From positions 2,170,001-2,234,000 of the forward strand of contig CM073195.1 in NCBI GenBank assembly GCA_037042915.1: DNA of 64,000 nucleotides, written 5' to 3'. Source of the DNA: Auricularia sp. M13 (taxonomy: Eukaryota; Basidiomycota; Agaricomycetes; Auriculariales; Auriculariaceae). The translations under genes and the position numbers were made by a program. Within the stretch, counting starts at the first letter, position 1; each line of letters starts with the position of its first letter. The notes under the pieces were generated by a model. That model was not told the DNA's origin. It worked only from the letters and a program-made list of their open reading frames with translations, and made no database searches. Shown here in pieces: positions 43,275 to 54,798 of the stretch.

Positions 43275-46114
43275 GCGTACGCGTCGGGTTATGTCAATGT
43301 GGTGGGTGTTTGGCTGGGGGAGGTAGAGAGTGCGATGGTATAGGGACGCGGCGCTTACTTTACATTTTGGTGTTGTATACATAGGTCACCTCGAATGCAA
43401 ATGCGGATGCGGCTCGGTGCATAGAAGAACTTCCCGCGGCTCCGTTTGGCGACGCGATCTCAGCTTGGAGTCTATTCTCGATGCTGAGCAGAACGTTTTG
43501 GTTTGTGTCTGTGAGGCTTGATCGAGCTGACGACGCAATTGTGCCATTTGGAGGTGCTGGTTTGCGCTTGGTCCTGGTGCTGGTGCTTGTCGTGCTGGTG
43601 CTTGTTATGCTTTTTGCGATGCTGTGCTTGATGTTTGACGACGGACAGTACGGTGGCGGCTCGGCTGCTGGTGCTCGATGGCGTTGACGACTGACTCACG
43701 GAGCTATTCGTCTTGCTTACTTCTCTGTTCGTAAATAGTCGACGCTGGACTGGACTCCCTCGTAATGCTCAACTGGACTACCTGTGTGCGCGAATGCTCG
43801 AGGCGCTCGATGCTGCTTTCTGGCGTACTGTGCGTGCGCGTGCTGGGTTGTCTGGGTGGTTTAGATCACAAGGACCGTCCGACGCCAACAGCGCGCATTC
43901 TCTGTGACACGCGTTCAGGGATGGATGGACTGGCACCACTGAACCCTGATGACCCGCACCTGGTCGTCGCTACTTTCCGCCCGTAGCAGTATAGTAGCTG
44001 TAGGACGGACGCTTGACGGGGACTCCCGCAGTGAAGCTCTCCGATGGGAAAGCTGGCGTACTCTGCCGGTGAGCTTCGCATGCGGAATCTAGACGTTGTG
44101 TGGTAGTGCAGTTCGCGCTTACCGTGATGGACCGTGGACGGTCCCGATCTGCTGCCTGCATCCGAGTACTAAGCGTTGGTGCTGGGAGCCTGGTAATATG
44201 AATGTACTGTATGTTCGCATCCGTGGGAAGATACGTGCCACGCGTCTCCGCCAGTGACGAGGCAACGCACGGGACTGGCAGACCTCAGCCTGTGGCCGGA
44301 GCTGAGTCAATCTGGACCTTCCGAGCGCCGGCCGGTAGACCAAGTGGAAGCGGGACTCAGGTACTATGCATTGTCTAGCCGGATTGAGGCCGCAAAGGGA
44401 GCTGAGATGAGGGAGAGAACCCCCTTTCTGAGCTGGGCGCTGCGGAGAGCGTTTCACCTAGTGAATTCGCAATGTTGATCCTTTTGACTCACCTCGAGTG
44501 CGCGGGCGCCGATTTCCTGTCGAGCGAGTCATGAACGCTGAACGTTTGTTGAACTTTCGATTCTGACTCGGTCGGAGAAGGACGAGACTCGGAACACCGG
44601 CTTTTCGGGATGCGGGTACCTTTTTTTTTAGTTTGTGCGGTGTGCTTTGCTTCGCCGGAAAACATTGCTTTTTACCAGCACGCTGCGCATGATGCGTTTA
44701 GTGAGCGACGGTGCCTGTGCGTCCGGAATCTGGTGATTGGTGATTTAGACCATGGGACGGCGCCCGATCTGGGCGCGGGAATCCCAACCCGCGGGAATCC
44801 GGGTTGACTCCTGAACACAGACTCAGAGACTGGGCGCTTACTGCCAGGTCCGCATTATGAGCGCCCAGCACTGCTTGCGCGTGCTTGAGGAGAACATATG
44901 CTGGCATGCTCCTCGGCACCGGAGTGAACTCCCGCAGCGGCGCTTGGGTGCAGAACCCTGATAGACGCTCCTGTACGCGGGGCAGACGTCCGAGAAAAAA
45001 GGACTCTTGCTTTCCAGGAGGCGTTCTCCCTGTTCCAGCACCGCAAAACTTATGAGGCGTAGTAGAGGCGAGAGCTGAGGGCATTCACGCGCGAACTTCA
45101 CGGAGAGTCGGGTGCTGAAGACTGAGGGTTGGTGAGGATTGGAAGGGGCTACAGGAGTCATTCCTCATGTAGTGAACCCCGCTCCTGAAAAGGTGCGCGC
45201 ACGTGTGAACGGGTGCGCAGGGCTGCGGCTCAACTTCCGCGTACAAACTTCCCGAAGAGAGATCCTTCGCAGGCCTGATGAGTCATTTGCACCGATTGCA
45301 GGCCGAGGTCGATTTAGAGCGCTTGAACTGGTACTGAGTTTCCGACGCGGATGTCCGTAGGTGACTGACGCTGTGTGCTGCAGCTTTTCACGGCTATGAT
45401 GTTGTTCAGAGCTTGGCTGAGAACTGGCATTACGTCTGAGAATTACCACAAACTCGAAGGTGAGAAAGCAGTTCGATGCGACTCGGCCCACCTGATTCGC
45501 ATCCTTTGCGCCAATTTCGCAAAGCAAACAGTGCAGAGATCTTTTCAATCTCACCTCAGTTGCATGTGTACTGCTAGAAATATGATCCACTGCACGTTTA
45601 GGGACGGAACCCGTTTCCGCAGCGCGTGCGTGTTGCTGAAGGGTGCCGATTGCGCGGGACGCAGTCGATGAGCACCTCCATGGATGTCCCAGATTAGTTA
45701 GCTGAGTGGAAGAGCCAACACTACTTCCTGTTTCTGGCCTGTCCCACCGTCCGCTGCGCAGGTTACCCCCGTAGGATTTAGACCGCGACTGACTGACTAG
45801 GCATCAAGGGGAAGATGTTCATCGCTTAGCACAGCTGCAGTGCACTACTTACCACGTGAACCAGTCAGGAGGGCCGAGGGACGTTGTGCTAATCGGGAGC
45901 AGACTCGTCACGTGCCACTGGCAGCTACATACCACTGGTAAGCGAATCTTACGTTCACAGACGACCGGGACCGAGCCCACTGCCCGGAGCGTATGAGGCT
46001 GTGCGGGGAATGTTTGAGTGCGTAGAAGGCGGGCACACGCCAACCGAGATGCACGGGAAATGACGGGCGCTGCATCCAGAGACCTTTTGTTTTCCCGGCG
46101 AGCTACTAGTAGAA
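43275..46114. other. 2.8-kb gene-free stretch
   Basis: Many short frames, none recognised. Contains a GGTGCTGGTGCTTGTCGT-type simple repeat near 43555-43615 and a T run near 44621-44630. The last 100 bp are the promoter of the 46185 gene. Confidence 0.45.
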
Positions 46115-46120
46115 TATAAG
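46115..46120 (+). promoter_or_regulatory. TATA box of small Zn2Cys6 copy C
   Basis: GAATATAAGAG, with TATAAG starting 70 bp before the ATG at 46185. Confidence 0.55.
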
Positions 46121-46184
46121 AGACCTGAGTTTATTTCGCATCTGCCTCGAACGGTTCGAGAGACCATTCTACGCCTCAATCTCG

Positions 46185-46838
46185 ATGAAGGAAGAAAGCT
46201 CATCCGCAGGCATTCGTGAGCATATCAACGACAGGCCCATCAGTCGTCATTCGCGTCATGTTACTCGCGCGTGCGCCGTGTGTCGACGTAGGTGAGAAAT
46301 AAGTTCCAAGCGACGCTGTAGCTGTGCTGAGATTGCGTATAACCTTTTAGGAAGACAAAATGCGACGGTGCGGAGCCAACGTGCGGAACTTGCATCGTTC
46401 AGGGCCAGCAGGTGAGCATCACGTGCGACTTTATTGACCAGATGAGCTAACACTTGAGAAAAGTGTGAATACTCCTCAGAGCCGGACAGACGAAGGACCA
46501 AAGATGCGAACGTTATCGACCTCACTCGCAAGGTCGCCGAACTCGAGAGGCAGTTGCGCGCTCTCCTAGCAAGAGAGCAGCAGTGGCCGCTGCTGAGCTG
46601 CACGCTCAAGGCCAACGATTCTAAATTCACGCGCGAAGACGCCGTTGTCATTTCCTGCGTTCCGCGGAGCGAGAAGCTTACACAGGTATATTATCGCCAG
46701 ACTATCAACGTTTCACCGGATTTACATGCCCTCTAGACGCTGAGCGGTAAACGAGTAGTCTTTGTCATTGAAGATGATATTCCGGTTTCCGAAGACGTGG
46801 ATGAGCTCCAGAGCGACATGGATGAAGATTCACAATAG
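46185..46838 (+). CDS. Small Zn2Cys6/coiled-coil protein (copy C)
   Basis: Four exons: 46185-46291, 46351-46411 (61 nt), 46464-46685, 46737-46838 (102 nt); 163 aa, all phases consistent. The zinc cluster is CAVC...CDGAEPTC...C (CX2CX6CX6CX2CX6C), preceded by a basic/His segment and interrupted by introns after CRRR and after QGQQ. EYSSEPDRRRTKD and a coiled coil (LTRKVAELERQLRALLAREQQ) follow, then WPLLSCTLKAND. The last exon has a hydrophobic strand (KRVVFVIEDD) and an acidic tail (DELQSDMDED). There is no middle homology domain. The acidic tail could activate transcription, or the protein could block full-length relatives. Both are inference. It is the cleanest of the three copies. Confidence 0.85.
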
Positions 46839-47047
46839 AGGAATCTGTCGTATTCCTTCTGGATAAGCCTACTGGCACATGTCGTGGCAGGAGCATTTTC
46901 ATGGACACCTCTCAATCCTTCTTACTGCGATCTAGAGATAAATAATTGTTAGATTCTGTAACTAATTACACGAGTACGCATCTATGCCGCATTCCTGTAT
47001 CACGTAGTCCTCACAGCAAGCGAGACTCTTCGGCGAGCCCTATTCCA

Positions 47048-47160
47048 CATCAGGAAAACGTGTTCGGTGTCAGCCGCGCTCCGCGGCCTCCGGGAGTAGG
47101 CAGAGTGAAGCAAATGGTGAGGGAGCCTCCCGGAGCGACCAGAGTGATCGGAGTGAGTGT
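47048..47160 (+). repeat. Dispersed CTCCGGGAG repeat, copy 3
   Basis: Starts CATCAGGAAAACG (47048-47060), then CCGCGCTCC, CTCCGGGAGT and CCTCCCGGAGC. Same order as the copy at 14995-15095. Confidence 0.7.
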
Positions 47161-47536
47161 TTGGCGTGATGTCGTGCCATTCATCCTTGCAGCTGTTGGA
47201 GGCCAAAGTTATCATCTGAGGTCATTGAATGGCCTCTCACAATCGCACTCCTAAGAGGCCGCGTGAGAGCGGCTCCGTTGATTGCTCCAATGTTCGTATC
47301 ACCGACGGTTCACGCTTCGAGGTCGAGGGATCGCGAATTAGTCGAATTATGAGTATTTATGAGCCACAGTTCACAGAGAGATAACAAAAAATTGGAGCTG
47401 TATATGTAGTCGCTGCGGCAAAAGTATTGCACCGCAGTAGAGCTGGCGGACTTGGTGTCTGGCTGCGCGCACTGCGGAAGTTACAAGTCCGCCAACCGCC
47501 TGCAACCGGCTTTCCCGCAAAATTTTCTCAAGTCCT

Positions 47537-48530
47537 GTGCTCGACAGCCGGCGCGTTCTGCTCGCCGTGCTCACCTCCGCCGCGGCGCTCGGGCAGCAGC
47601 AGCTGCAGCAGGTGCTCGAGTACGAGGACGACTTTGCGCAGCGCAAGTGGAGCGCGCTGCCCGACGCCGGGCGGCCGACGTGTGTGGTGTACCCGCCACC
47701 GGGCGTGAGCGACACGTTCGACCCGTCCAAGGTCTTCCCGACCCCGAAGCAGTATCTCGACCCCGTTCAACGAGCACAACCTGGGCGCCCCTGCTTGTGA
47801 CGCCGGCTGACGGCGAGCATCGGACAGCCGGCGACGAGGCGACCGCCGCGGCCAATGACGACTACCCGCCGCCGCTGCAGGGTCCGCTCGTGGCGCCAGT
47901 GCGCGTGCGTGACGGCTCGGTGAGTGCGCCCAGACGCGCCTGCAAAGCCTGACGCTGACGGCCGCCGCCAGGAAACACTTTGACGCACCCGCGCTGGCGC
48001 CACACCGTACCTAGGCCTTCCGCGTCGTCGCGCCCTATGCCATCACACTTATCATTGCCGTGCTCACCTTCCCACTGCGCAAAGTCCGACCATCATCGCA
48101 GAATGCTGGAGCTTGCGAGTGTGCTGGTGCGTCGCCAGCTCGGTCTCGGCTGCTAACTCATGTTAATCGCTGCTACGGCCGTCTTCCAGTCCGTGTGCAA
48201 GGTACACAGTTCAGTTTTACCCCGCTCTCGAGCTTATCCTGAACTATAACTAGGTACGCTTTTTTTTGTAGACTAGCTGTTCTCCAGGCTGACAGACGGG
48301 GAACACGGCCACTCAGGCCCGCGCAAGTATTCGAGGCATATCCAGGTGTGTTTACCAATGTCTTATCCAGCACTATCTCAACTATCATTTTAGCCAGGCA
48401 GCTGAGCCAGTCAGCACGCGCGAGGCTCTGACGCGAAAGGCCGTGATGTACTACGCCGCCGCAACCGCGCGCACCGCGCGCTTCGACCCGTTACGGCTGG
48501 TGGCAGGCAGGTGCGGAACTTGTCATTTCT
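47537..48530 (+). pseudogene. Decayed protein gene with signal-like N-terminus
   Basis: The first frame (47537-47800) encodes a signal-like start (VLLAVLTSAAALG), then YEDDFAQRKWSALP and VFPTPKQYLDP. Coding character then switches frame near 47760 (NEHNLGAP / PLLVTPADG), passes a stop, and resumes around 48015 with a hydrophobic segment (FRVVAPYAITLIIAVLTF). Another piece lies at 48400-48510 (EALTRKAVMYYAAATARTARFDPLRLV). GC-rich coding-like DNA with no continuous spliced frame suggests a broken gene for a small membrane or secreted protein. Family not recognised. Confidence 0.45.
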
Positions 48531-48786
48531 ACACCGTTTTATATTGACATCTCTCCAGCGAAACGATACGCACTAGGATCGCACGAGGTTATGGAGGTCT
48601 GGTCGGGACGGTATATCTGCGGCTGTTTCTGCACGGGTTGTGCTATAATATACTGTTGTATCTTATTGTCTTACTGTAGTAGCCAATATAACTTTTTTTT
48701 CCATTATCTTGTTCATTTTTGACTGCAAGCAAGAATAACATAACAAGCACAAGTGGTGCAAGTGGAGTTCCCTCAGCATCTGGAGT

Positions 48787-49029
48787 GACAGCTGTTCTCA
48801 AATGTGAGAGAATTCTACAGCTGTGTGTGTTCGGGCTCGTGGATTCGCGCTCCAACGAGATGCTCCACTTCACCATACAGATTTTACTCCCGAAGACGGC
48901 CTATGCTCTCTAAGTCCGCCCCGCGCGCAAATTCATATGGCGGCACTGCGAGCGCCCGTGGAGCGCAAATCCACCAGCCCGAACACACACAGCTGTGGAA
49001 TTCTCTCACATTTGCGAACAGCTGGAACG
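48787..49029. repeat. Inverted repeat with ~70-bp arms
   Basis: The left arm 48787-48857 (CAGCTGTTCTCAAATGTGAG...) and right arm 48959-49029 are inverted copies with a few mismatches, separated by ~100 bp. Frames on the two strands therefore translate almost identically (KCERI-QLCVFGLVD). It abuts repeat copy 4 on its right side. Confidence 0.8.
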
Positions 49030-49039
49030 CAGCTCCCGG

Positions 49040-49164
49040 AGCTCCGGACACTTTGCTGACTCCGCGAAGCAGCCAGAGACGACCTATTCCTTAGCGAGCT
49101 CCGATCACTCCACAGCCCGTGGAGACTCCCGGAGTCTCCACAGCACAGGCGCGTTTTCCTGATG
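49040..49164 (-). repeat. Dispersed CTCCGGGAG repeat, copy 4
   Basis: On the minus strand it starts CATCAGGAAAACG (49164-49152), then CTCCGGGAGTCTCC, and later CCGGAGCTCCGGGAGC next to the inverted repeat. Confidence 0.65.
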
Positions 49165-49928
49165 CATGACACAGCTTCCACATGCGTTCAGAATCCGGAG
49201 AGTTTACGAAAAGCGTAGACGTGAAATTCAAAACATTCTTCGCAGTAAGCCTAGTCCATTCAACAGTGGAAGACCTGGATCATCGGCGGGACGCGGGTTG
49301 GAGGGTCCGGACGGGATCGGTCCGAATTGGGGTGAAGACAGAGCACTGGAGGGACTGAAAGCGGCTTCGAGATTGTGAGTCTCGGCCTTTCATGCTATTG
49401 CTCATTTAATCGAGGTATTGGGCACACGAATCACACAGTTTCTCTGTCTCTCAAAAAGGAAAGACAATAAAGTTTGTCGGAGTTTGGAGAACCTTCGACG
49501 CTTGTTCTCCGCCATCCACATTCGGCGCTGATACTCCCTAATGCTGGACCGCGTAGATGCCCTGATAGCAGATGACGCGGACTTGACGACCTGAAGGTTG
49601 ATGTTGAAGGGCAGTGGCAGTAAAACCATCGTTTTCCTGCGTGAGCACGAATTTCACATTAAGAAACGGGCACACCTGGTGCCCAATTTACCCGTGAGAG
49701 AAAGAGTGAACAAGAGACCGAAGTCGGAGCACTGCTGTCTTGCTGTCCGATTCCCCGTTACGCGGCTATTTTGACGCCGTTTGTGGGCGCGTTCAATAGA
49801 TAGTCTGGGAATTCGAAAAAGTAAAGAAAGTGTCGGTAAATAGTGGGACATGTTACAGTCGGTCTGGTCGCTACTACTGTGTCGAGCCATTGGCTATCTT
49901 CTCGAACGACGTCTCGCGGTCGTCTGGC
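49165..49928. other. Gene-free stretch
   Basis: Only short frames; one of 75 codons at 49402-49629 minus has no recognisable feature. Confidence 0.45.
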
Positions 49929-50786
49929 TTATTGGACCGAGCAAGCGACGCGACGCCTTCGGCAGTCCAGAACCAAGTCTGCCAGCAGGTGCACGTATCT
50001 AGAGGCGGATATATCAAGCATACGCAGCGTGTTCAAGGTTGGCAAAGCACCGCGCAACAGCTCGGCGACTGCGAGGACGTGTTCCGGGCTAGTTGAAGAC
50101 GGCCAGAGGGTCAGGTCCAACCGCTGCAGAGCACTGCAGTTCCTAAGAATCCGAGGGAGCATATAGCACATATCGGCTCCTGAGGTTTCGAGCTGAAGGC
50201 TGCGCAGCGCAGGGTAAAGGGCAATGAGACGTAGCGCGGGCGCTGGAGTGAGCTCGCCGGAGTAATCGGCCTGCATGTGCACGCGGAGCGAGGTGGTTTC
50301 GGGCAAAGATTTGGCCGCCGTCCAGTCGATGCGTTCTAGAAAATTAGACATGGACAGGGAGATCCGAACCTCTACAGTGCGCGCGGTCCATTGTCGCGAG
50401 ATGAGCAGAGGAAGCGTCTCCATGCCGTAGCCATATGTGATGTAGACATATTCGAGATGCATATTGTCTGGGCCTTGAAGCGGGTCAGATACCCGGGGAA
50501 GCAGAGCTGCGCGACGCAGGTTCGGCATCTGCTTCAGCAAGTCCGCGAGCTCGTGGGCTGGAAGTCCATCTCCGAACATAGTGATGTCAATATGTCGCAG
50601 GCGGAGCAGCGGTACTTGGAGCTGAGTAGCAAGTCCCCGTATGCTTGTCGTACTAACCCGCAGGTAGCTGATATTGCGGCATGCTGTAAGGAGACCAGCC
50701 AGAGCAACCGCTGGACGTCGAACGTCATCGCCAATGTAGAGGTCCAGAGAGCCAGCACAATCTTTCAGTACTGGTGCTACTTCCAT
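49929..50786 (-). CDS. LRR-type protein of the fungal F-box-like family, F-box not seen
   Basis: From the ATG at 50786 the frame encodes 285 aa. It is also open upstream to about 50868 without another ATG, so an upstream exon is likely. Leucine-rich units: LTACRNISYLRV, LLRLRHIDITMF, QMPNLRRAALLP, YPALRSLQLETS, NCSALQRLDLTL, TLNTLRMLDISA. The segment MHLEYVYI ... LISRQWTARTVEV matches MHFEYLEV ... LLSCRWTARVLDL of the 16113 gene, which shows common descent. Probably a substrate adaptor that has lost, or not yet shown, its F-box. Confidence 0.65.
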   Translation of the reverse strand: MEVAPVLKDCAGSLDLYIGDDVRRPAVALAGLLTACRNISYLRVSTTSIRGLATQLQVPLLRLRHIDITMFGDGLPAHELADLLKQMPNLRRAALLPRVSDPLQGPDNMHLEYVYITYGYGMETLPLLISRQWTARTVEVRISLSMSNFLERIDWTAAKSLPETTSLRVHMQADYSGELTPAPALRLIALYPALRSLQLETSGADMCYMLPRILRNCSALQRLDLTLWPSSTSPEHVLAVAELLRGALPTLNTLRMLDISASRYVHLLADLVLDCRRRRVACSVQ

Positions 50787-51813
50787 ATCAATGAGGTTGT
50801 GTCCAACTAACGCAACGCACAACCTAGACAGCAGTATCAATTGCCGTGCGCATGGCAGAAGAATGCATTAGCCCCTCACCGTTGTATGGGCACGTCTTTA
50901 CGTCGCAGCGCAGTCATTTATATGAAGGACCGAATATCCGTCCTTTTCAGCTCGAAGAATTTTGTGAACGGTGGCCGGCACGGGCCGCACGACGAGGACG
51001 CGTTCGAGGTCAAGAGTCGGACTTGAATCAAAGTCCGAACCTCTTCAACTTCCGTGTATCTCGACTGCGCAAATTTTCAATACTGATGCCAATCGCCTGC
51101 AGGTGAATTCGAGCCGCATATGGACAAGCCTTTCTGCTGCGGTGCACGATTCACGTTTAAATCTCTGTGAAATTCTTATTGCACTTAAATTGACGCAGAT
51201 TGTCGCCGTGGCGTACCTCGGGTTACATGAGAGTTAGGCGACAACGCTGTAGTCAACGGGGCCCCTAATCACCTTCTATCTATAATCAACAGCGTTGCGC
51301 ATTGCCTGGGACTGCGCATCCCAAACCAATTGGTTCTAGGCCGTCGGCCCGGCAATCAGGATGCTGTGCTCGCCTGACTGTCTCTGTCGAATCACAATAT
51401 ACATCCGCTGGACACTTACGGTTAGCCAGTGGGTGGTGCTCAAGCACCAGCCGCACAATACACGTATGCACGGAGAACTGGCTGCACGAAACAGCCTGAT
51501 CCTCATGATGAACTGTCGTGGACCGGAAAACGCTGGAGATGAGTGACCTTCGTGTAAATTAATCCTGCCAAAAAGAATGGATACCTGCTGTGCGAGGCTC
51601 TCGTCTCGGACTCGCAGGAGCGGGGAAGATGATAGTTCCAAGTTGCATCCGAGGGCCAAGCTGCGCACGCCGCAGATCGCAATTTCCGAAGTCCAGATTA
51701 AACTCAGCCAGCTCCCACTTCTCCAGCTCGCATCTACCTCATCCTCCACGGGGCACAAACTTTTCACACCGCGCCATTGCCCTTCGGGAGCGATGAACAT
51801 TTGATGTAACATT
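50787..51813. other. Gene-free stretch
   Basis: Minus frames at 51286-51812 show no family I recognise. An upstream exon of the 49929 gene may lie here but was not identified. Confidence 0.4.
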
Positions 51814-52489
51814 AGGGGGTTTCACGGTAGGCTTTTCAGGCCGTTTCTGGGCCGTTTTGATGCCGTTTCTGGAGTCATTTTACGGCCATTTCGAGCTGAG
51901 AAAAGGCATCAAAAACGACCTGAACTGTGAAACCCCCCTCCAGAAATCCATTTTACGGTCAGTTTGATGTCTTTTTCCCCATCCCGAGAACGAGTCCCTA
52001 CTCCCCTCCAGGCCCCTATCTATGTCGATGAACTTGTTCCGAAGGCTTGAATAGTTATATAGACATATCCCGAGTTCTTCTATGATTTGTACAGATAGTA
52101 TTTAGCAGGGCAAAGTCGAATAGAGTGAGAAAACTATAGCATAGGGTGCTTTAGAACTTATGTACCAATATATGCACCAGAGGGGACCTTCAGCCTGGTT
52201 CTTTGCTGCATCACGAGGAGCGGAACAGCTTTACGGCGGGTCTACAGCGTGGGAACTCTGAGGCTTTGCCGCTGGGGCACCAGTAACCGCGGACCGCACG
52301 CAAGGGAAAAATGGAAATGTACAAAAAACGACCGCAGAAACAACTTGAAGCCGTTTCTGCAAAAGCCGTTTCTAGGCCGTTTCCGGTACTGTTTCGTGTG
52401 TTCCGGGGTCCCGTTTTTGCAGAAATGGACAAACAAAACGCCGTTAGAAATGGCGTAGAAACGGCCCAGAAACGCTACCGTGAAACCCT
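51814..52489. mobile_element. TIR element rich in CCGTTTC motifs, with a nested 126-bp foldback
   Basis: The left end AGGGGGTTTCACGGTAG (51814-51830) is the inverse of the right end CTACCGTGAAACCCT (52475-52489). CGTTTCTGGGCCGTTT follows on both sides after a small indel. Within it, 51814-51939 is itself bounded by AGGGGGTTTCAC and GTGAAACCCCCCT, so a shorter foldback unit is nested at the left end. CCGTTTC occurs many times in both halves. No coding frame and no clear target duplication. Confidence 0.65.
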
Positions 52490-53256
52490 CTATTGCAAGC
52501 TCGCAGGCTCGCCACAGTGCTCTTGCTAGGCTTCTGGCGTCTTTGCAGCAGATTTACGGCCTCGCCTGTGTTTCCGCTAACGCGTACCCGGGGAAAATTA
52601 GTTCCTTCATCGCCGCCAGTGGACTCCGACGCTGCGCCGATGCGCTATCGATGTGCAACAGTCTTATATCTGACTAACAAGCCCTCTCTGTTATCCTACC
52701 GTACCACTCGCAGGCTAAGATCTGGTTCTCCTGCCGCTGGTGCCTTCTAGGCTGTTGAGCAAGAATCCATCCTTACAGGCAAGACACCAACTCTCGGTTG
52801 CTGGCTCGTAGGACTCGGATGCTCGCCGCGGAAATATCTCAGTATCTGCTCAACCCATGCACATTTCTTATCAACCTTTATGCGCGGACGGTGCTCTGTT
52901 GATCACTCAACTAATATATCGGGGAGCCTGATTAGGCTCGCATCGGGGGGTCATGGTTGATGTCGATCTTCTCGAGCACGTGGACGGGCCATGGATTGGC
53001 AGTGGCATACCTGGATGCAGGGTCAGGAGGATGCACCGACGCATATGCGTCTGGCAGACCGGTGGCGGATTGAATGGTGCTTTATTTGTCTCAGCTTCCG
53101 CGGCTCTTCACCGACACCATGCAGCACCCGGGCCGCCTCCACACGACTTCGCGACGGTCACGCGAGCTACGCAGACGTCCATAATGCCACTGAGCAATCC
53201 CTTAAGAGCCCCGTGGGCATCCGCACGCTGGCCATCGCGCTCCGCTCCCTCTGCCC
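52490..53256. other. Upstream region of the alginate-lyase-like gene
   Basis: No gene supported. Frames from 52953 onward overlap the following gene and are shadows. Confidence 0.45.
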
Positions 53257-54798
53257 ATGCGCTGCCGGTCCTCGTTCGTCGCTGCGCTGGTCTGCGCCGC
53301 CCGCGCGCTCGCGCACAACAAGCCGCCCGCGACGGTTGTCATTGACGGCGGACGCATGTACGCTGCGCGCGCGCAGATTATGGCGGGCACGGCGTGCGCA
53401 CCGCTCAGGGATTCGCTGGCTGCGCTGCAGAAGTACGCGGACTCGTGGTTGACGCAGGGCCCGTGGAGCGTCGTCGACAAGGGCGTCGCTGCGCCTGGCG
53501 GGACCATCCACGACTACGTGAGCAAGGCGCCGTACTTCTGGCCGTCGAAGAATAAGACGGCGGACAACGTGCGTTGCTTTTACGTCTTATATTCACTCGC
53601 CTCACGCTGACGCGCCGAGCAGCCGCAGGGGTGCCCGTACACAGAGCGAGGTGCGCTCTACGCGTCCGTCTCCTGCTCTTGCTGACCCTGCGTGCGCAGA
53701 TGGTGTGCGCAACCCCGAGGTAGATGTAGGCACGGACCGCCAGGCGATCGGCAGCGTCTGCTACGCCGTGCCGTCTCTCGCCTTCGCGTGGTACTACACG
53801 AATAACAGCGCGTACGCTGTCCACGCGGGCGACATCGTGCGCCGCTGGTTCCTCGACCCCGCGACGGCGATGAACCCAAACATCGACCACGGTCAGGTGC
53901 GCGCCCCGCGCCAGCTCACGCTTGCTTCTTGCAAATATCCTGCTTCTGCCATCTGACACCGCGCCCGCGCAGGTCATCACATGCTCCAACACGGGACGCA
54001 GCATTGGCATCATCGACTTCAGGCGCGTTGTCCGTCGCGTCCGCATGCGATGCTTTTGTTCTGACGCGCCGCGGCAACTGTAGCCAGATGTACACCTCCG
54101 TGCTGGACGCAGTCGCCGTGCTTGACGCGGGGCCCGCGCCGGGATGGACGGCGGCAGACTCGGCGGCGTTCGTGGCGTGGAACAAGAAGTTCTACACTTG
54201 GCTGGCGAACAGCACGTTCGGCGTGCAGGAGCGCGCGCAGGGCAACAACCACGGCACATTCGCCGACATGCAGCTCGCGGCCATCGCGCTCTTCGTCGGC
54301 GACAGCACCGGCGCGGCGACCATCGCCGCGTCGTCCAAGGCCGCACGCATCGACAAGCAGATCGCGAGCGACGGGAGCCAGCCGCAGGAGCTCGCGCGCA
54401 CGAGGTCGTTCCATTACTCCACGTTCAGCCTGGTGGCGTATACGCGCCTCGCGCAGGTCGCGCGCAAGGTTGGCGTGGATCTGTGGAGCTATGCCGGCGC
54501 GCAGGGGCAGAGCATCAATAAGGCCGTCGAGTTTATCGTACCCACTGCGAGCGGCGCGCAAGCGTGGACGTACCCTGAGCTCAACTTCACTAGGTGCCGT
54601 CCTTCGATCCTCGCTGCTGATTTGACGACTGAACTGTGCGTCGCACGCAGATTCTCCGCATCCGACATAGTCCACGCCGCCGCGGACGCTGGGAACGCCG
54701 TCGCGGCCGCCGGGGTCTCTAAGCTCGAGACGCCGCCCAAGGGCGACATGTGGTGGGTGCGCCCCGCGACGGAACAGCTCGACTCGATCGCGGGCTGA
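53257..54798 (+). CDS. Secreted alginate-lyase-like polysaccharide lyase
   Basis: Six exons: 53257-53568, 53623-53650, 53700-53896, 53973-54026, 54088-54593, 54651-54798; 414 aa with consistent phases. The first ~19 residues form a signal peptide (SFVAALVCAARALA). Motifs of the alginate_lyase Pfam type (PF05426): APYFWPSKN, NPQGCPY, DGVRNPEVD, GRSIGIID, and the hallmark QGNNHGTFADMQ followed by FHYSTFSLVAYTRLA. Enzymes of this fold cleave uronic-acid polysaccharides by beta-elimination, using the Asn-His pair and a Tyr/His. In fungi the substrate may be a glucuronan-like polymer rather than alginate. Expected to act outside the cell. The first 28-nt exon and the acceptor before ATGTAC (54088) were chosen because they keep the frame and the family sequence. 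Confidence 0.85.

Noticed and set aside
51336-51812. 158-codon minus frame as an upstream part of the LRR gene at 49929
   Set aside because: Trp-rich but without leucine-rich pattern or splice sites that join it in frame.
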